Positions 60,296 to 64,000 of a stretch of 64,000 nucleotides of DNA are shown piece after piece; within the stretch, counting starts at the first letter, position 1, and every line of letters begins with the position of its first letter. Source of the stretch: Plasmodium relictum (taxonomy: Eukaryota; Apicomplexa; Aconoidasida; Haemosporida; Plasmodiidae). Under the pieces are notes generated by a model. It did no database searches, was not told the origin of the DNA, and was given only the letters and a program-made list of their open reading frames with translations. A program made the position numbers and the translations under genes. Where the stretch lies: contig NC_041680.1 of NCBI RefSeq assembly GCF_900005765.1, positions 434,001 to 498,000 on the forward strand, given 5' to 3'.

Positions 60296-63200
60296 TTATT
60301 TTTTATACCTATACTTTTTTAAAAGTGATTGAGTATATTTTACCCACATGTATAATATTAATTTTTGTTCACTTTTATTCAAAAAATTAATATTTGTATT
60401 TGAATTATAAATAGATTGAAATGAAAAATATTGATAATAAAAAAGCATTAAATATATATCATAGTTAATTAATTTGTTTTGAAAGTATTTTTGTAAATCT
60501 TGATAAAGTAATTGCAACTTATTTATATTTAATTCATGATCATTCATTAATTTATAAATGATAGATTGATAGTAAAAATCATAAACATCAGTAGTGTCTT
60601 TATAAACTTCTAAAACACTTAAGAAAAATAAAGGAAATATATTGTAATCATAATTTTGTTTATTAACATCGTTCTGATCTTTATGTAAATTATTAATATT
60701 ATTAAAGCAGTCATTTTCTTCTTTATCACTCCTATTAAGGTAAAAATTTGTAATATTTTCTTCATTATCTTCCTTTGTATATTTAATAAAAGCATAATAT
60801 TGCATATACATACTTCTAAGAAATTTTTTATTATATTTATTGTTGCGAAAATTTTTCATATAAAAATTGCCTTTTTGAAAATTATTTTTATAATAAAACT
60901 TATATAAATTTTTCAAAAATTTATCATCCCCTATATTATTGAAGAAATTATTACATGAAATATCTTTTGTTAAATAATTCTCAATGTTATTTTTTATTTT
61001 CATATCATTTCTATACCAGCTCCAGACACTCTTATTACCTAATATTTCATCTGCTTCATTAAAATTATTATTAATATATAATTTTAAAATAATTTTATAT
61101 TTTATAAAATTTTGAAAAAAATTAAAATAGTTTGCAAAAAATATTAAAATTTGCATTCCTTCACTTTTTTTATCATTTTCCATTTCAATTCTCCAATACT
61201 TTAATATATATTTACAATATTCCATTAAATCAATCATTTTCGATTTTTTATAAATTGTTTTAAAATGCTTTTCACAATTTTCATTATTATTTAATTTATT
61301 TATATAAAATGATAAAAATCCTTTTCCATATTCATTTAAAATAACATCTTTTGAGTTAAATATATTATATTTAAAAAACTCATCTTCTTCATTACTCATT
61401 TCATTATCGTCTGGTTTAATTTCACTAAATTTTTTTTCTGATAATTCTTCATTTACATAAGAGTTTTCATTATTATTCTTATATAAGGTATCATCAAATA
61501 TATTGTTTTCAATTTTTGTATTTTTATTTTCATTTTTATCATTTTCATAATATGATATTTCACATTTTTCTATTACATGTTGGCATGTAGAAAAATTATC
61601 ACCAGTTTTGCTTCTACTTACACTTTCGTTATAATTTTTTATTTCATTAGAGTTTATTAAATCTATCATTTTAAATTGTTCATTAAATTTTTCTTTAAGA
61701 AAATCTTTACAATTCTCTTCGTCAGAATTTTTATCATTTTTACTTGTTTCACTTTTATTTTTAGTAGTATTCAATGAATACAATTTTAATGTTTGACTTA
61801 ATTCAGTACTACTACTATCAGAAGAATTATCATTATCTTTATTTTTATTTTTGCAAAGAAAATTTATTTCATTTTCTCCACTTACATAATAACCGTTATA
61901 CATAATGAACCACTGATTGTCACTAATGATTTGCTTAATTGTTTGGTAATATTCTGAATCTTTAAAAGAATTTATATTGTATTTTATTATTATTAAAAGT
62001 ATTTTAATAAAAGTATAAATTTTTGTTTGGAAAAGATCATTTTTTTCTTTGGATATTTTTTTTAAATTGCTCTGTAACAATATATTTTGCTTATTTGATT
62101 TTAATATAGAATTATTGTATGTAAAAAAAAAAAGAAAATCATTCTTTACAACTTTTAACAGATCCATTTCATCTCCTAGATTTAATCTATTACCTATCAT
62201 AATTTTGCATACTAATAAAATAGAATTATCGCAATTTTTAAGTATTTTTAAATATATTGCACTTAACATAATTTTTATGTTATCATAATTTTCCTTAGTT
62301 ACAAAATTTAATACGTTATCTTTATCATCAAATAAGCCATAATCTTTTTTATATTCATTTATCAAGTTTTCCGCTTTGTTAAAAATTAATATATTAGATA
62401 TATTTATATGTTTTATATCATTATTATCACAAAATAATTCTAAACAATATTCTATTAAAAATAATATACTCATATAGATGAATTCATATCCTCTTGTATA
62501 AATCATGTCAATAAAATTCAAAATTAAAAATATAAAATCACTAATATCATATTTTAAATTAATTTCACCTTTTTCATCAATAAATATATAATCTTTTGCT
62601 TTATTAAAGTATATTTTATTAATAGAAGGTAAAAATATATTTGTCAATTTAATAAATAATAATATTATTAAGCTTTTCAATATGTATAATTTATTAGTGA
62701 TTATAATATCTAAATTATATGTGACATCATTGAAGTAGCTCATTTTACTTCCATTATTATTATTATTGTTATTTTTATAAGATTCTTCATTCGTTTTGAC
62801 ATCATTTTTAAAGTAAAAATCCGAGTGTTCATCTATTTTTCCTTCTTTTTTTATAACAAATAAATTTTTTTTTATATAATAAAGGATATGAAGAATCAGA
62901 AAAAAGTGATAAATAGTATTATTCTTTTGTTTCATTTTGCTTCTTAGTAACAATTTAACTAATATTTTAATAGAAAAAAAGATATTACATTTATTTATAT
63001 TATTTAAATAATTATAAATGTGTTTTGATTTTTCATATATACTTAAAACCTTTACATTATAAGAAAATTTTAAAAATACTAAACTATTTAATTCATTTTC
63101 TATTATCATTTTTATAATTTTTTCTTTACTCAAATAATTTAAACAAAAATTAATGATCATTTCATAATTGTGTTCATTAAGTTCAGCAAAATTTTCTATT

Positions 63201-64000
63201 TTTTCATTTTCATTATTATTATCTTCAATAGGGTTTACTTGTTCATCAACACTAATATTTTCTATATTAAAGTCCTTGTTAATGTAATCATGGTTATAAA
63301 TATTAATGTTATTAATTTCATCAAATTTAAAGTCTTCATTTATATAAACACTATTAATACTTTCATCAATATTAATATTTTCATTAATAATATTTTTATT
63401 AATATTTATATCATGTTTTTCCATATTAATATTTTCAATATCATTTGTTTTAATAATATCAATATCACTATCATCACAAGTGCTAATATTTTTATCTATA
63501 TGTACATCTTTATCAATGTTAAAATCTTCATCAATATCAGTATATTTATCATGTTCTTTTCTTATTATATTTAAACTTTTATTAATAGTTAGCTGATGAT
63601 TCTTATCATAATTATTTATATAATTTTTTTTTTTTTTTTTATGTAAACATTTTTCCTCATTAAATATTTCATCAAGAAATGAACACTTCTCTAAATTTAA
63701 TTTTTTTTTATTAACTGAAAAAATAAAACGAAAAAAATCATTTACTGAAATATTAGTACATTTAGAGGAACGCGAAAAAAAAAGCACAATCAAAATTTTA
63801 AGAATAATATATTCTAATATTTTCTTATTTTTCTGGGATAAAAGAATGATAAATAAGATGTCTAACTTATATATATTATCTACAACTAACTTTAAGAATT
63901 TTTCTGAATAATATATACTAAATTTATCCATGAACTTATAAAAATTTGAAAAGTTATTCATTTTTTTTTTACTCATAAGAAGCCATTTATTAAAATCTAA
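60296..64000 (-). CDS. Large conserved protein of unknown function, 5' end beyond window
   Basis: The frame ends with a stop at 60296-60298 and is open to the right edge. A Met lies at 63976, but eight further codons upstream to 64000 contain no stop, so the true start may be outside. At least 1226 residues are present. The protein is largely helical, with Leu/Ile/Phe/Tyr-rich blocks (about 20-75, 280-345, 395-560 and 930-1220) of HEAT- or TPR-like feel. Between them are an Asn/Ile/Asp low-complexity stretch (about 135-265) and a Ser/Glu/Asn stretch (about 735-900). A Trp pair (SVWSWYRNDM, about 1000) and the final MWVKYTQSLLKKYRYKK tail may help family searches. There is no signal peptide or zinc motif. 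I do not recognise it. Confidence 0.8.
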   Translation of the reverse strand, partial: LDFNKWLLMSKKKMNNFSNFYKFMDKFSIYYSEKFLKLVVDNIYKLDILFIILLSQKNKKILEYIILKILIVLFFSRSSKCTNISVNDFFRFIFSVNKKKLNLEKCSFLDEIFNEEKCLHKKKKKNYINNYDKNHQLTINKSLNIIRKEHDKYTDIDEDFNIDKDVHIDKNISTCDDSDIDIIKTNDIENINMEKHDININKNIINENINIDESINSVYINEDFKFDEINNINIYNHDYINKDFNIENISVDEQVNPIEDNNNENEKIENFAELNEHNYEMIINFCLNYLSKEKIIKMIIENELNSLVFLKFSYNVKVLSIYEKSKHIYNYLNNINKCNIFFSIKILVKLLLRSKMKQKNNTIYHFFLILHILYYIKKNLFVIKKEGKIDEHSDFYFKNDVKTNEESYKNNNNNNNGSKMSYFNDVTYNLDIIITNKLYILKSLIILLFIKLTNIFLPSINKIYFNKAKDYIFIDEKGEINLKYDISDFIFLILNFIDMIYTRGYEFIYMSILFLIEYCLELFCDNNDIKHINISNILIFNKAENLINEYKKDYGLFDDKDNVLNFVTKENYDNIKIMLSAIYLKILKNCDNSILLVCKIMIGNRLNLGDEMDLLKVVKNDFLFFFTYNNSILKSNKQNILLQSNLKKISKEKNDLFQTKIYTFIKILLIIIKYNINSFKDSEYYQTIKQIISDNQWFIMYNGYYVSGENEINFLCKNKNKDNDNSSDSSSTELSQTLKLYSLNTTKNKSETSKNDKNSDEENCKDFLKEKFNEQFKMIDLINSNEIKNYNESVSRSKTGDNFSTCQHVIEKCEISYYENDKNENKNTKIENNIFDDTLYKNNNENSYVNEELSEKKFSEIKPDDNEMSNEEDEFFKYNIFNSKDVILNEYGKGFLSFYINKLNNNENCEKHFKTIYKKSKMIDLMEYCKYILKYWRIEMENDKKSEGMQILIFFANYFNFFQNFIKYKIILKLYINNNFNEADEILGNKSVWSWYRNDMKIKNNIENYLTKDISCNNFFNNIGDDKFLKNLYKFYYKNNFQKGNFYMKNFRNNKYNKKFLRSMYMQYYAFIKYTKEDNEENITNFYLNRSDKEENDCFNNINNLHKDQNDVNKQNYDYNIFPLFFLSVLEVYKDTTDVYDFYYQSIIYKLMNDHELNINKLQLLYQDLQKYFQNKLINYDIYLMLFYYQYFSFQSIYNSNTNINFLNKSEQKLILYMWVKYTQSLLKKYRYKK

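Noticed and set aside
63170-63574. 134-codon plus-strand frame
   Set aside because: Antisense shadow of the Asn/Ile/Asp-rich part of the 60296-64000 gene; composition is only Ile/Asn/Phe.

Overview
The window is nuclear DNA of a malaria parasite (Plasmodium). Its base composition is extremely AT-rich. Proteins are full of Lys/Asn low-complexity inserts, introns are short (mostly about 75-280 bases) with GT..AG ends and T-rich 3' ends, and intergenic spacers are nearly pure A/T. Several genes are apicomplexan- or Plasmodium-specific, including TRSP and ALP1. The exact species cannot be fixed from sequence alone; the composition would suit an avian-type or P. falciparum-like genome. No tRNA, rRNA, transposon or CRISPR signal was found.

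Layout, left to right, 18 genes: a partial membrane protein (1-345, -); an unrecognised conserved protein (2380-4041, +, 2 exons); TRSP, a small TSP1-domain sporozoite protein (5294-6034, -, 3 exons); an L-type lectin-like type I membrane protein (7677-9149, -); actin-like protein ALP1 (11696-13820, +, 10 exons); phosphoseryl-tRNA(Sec) kinase PSTK (14221-16200, -, 6 exons); a DEAD-box RNA helicase (16584-20824, -, 3 exons); a very large HEAT-like protein resembling TTI1 (21240-26905, -, 7 exons); a cytosolic zinc carboxypeptidase of the CCP/Nna1 deglutamylase type (28198-33714, +); a DWNN plus RING protein of the RBBP6/Mpe1 kind (34924-37116, +); an equilibrative nucleoside transporter, probably NT4 (38219-39673, +); an AN1 zinc-finger protein (40130-41383, -); VPS51 (42339-46571, +); VTA1 (47556-49259, +, 7 exons); cytosolic aspartyl-tRNA synthetase (50389-52218, +); a seipin-like ER protein (53203-54648, +); the MutL homologue PMS1 (56012-59834, +, 2 exons); and a large unrecognised protein (60296-64000, -, running off the right edge).

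The order from TRSP to AspRS matches, as I remember it, the left part of P. falciparum chromosome 1. The genes to the right (seipin-like, PMS1, unknown) are not in that P. falciparum neighbourhood; PMS1 is on chromosome 7 there. The spacer at about 52.2-53.2 kb is therefore a likely chromosome rearrangement junction between species.

The genes do not form an operon-like system. Loose themes are membrane traffic (VPS51, VTA1, lectin-like protein), cytoskeleton (ALP1, CCP), translation (AspRS, PSTK), lipid droplets (seipin-like) and DNA repair (PMS1). I saw no previously undescribed multi-gene system. The most useful observations are gene-model and family assignments: PSTK reassembled from three separate reading frames, the seipin-like protein, the TTI1-like protein, a 159-base near-perfect duplication inside the mismatch-repair gene, and VTA1 whose internal exons can all be skipped without a frameshift.
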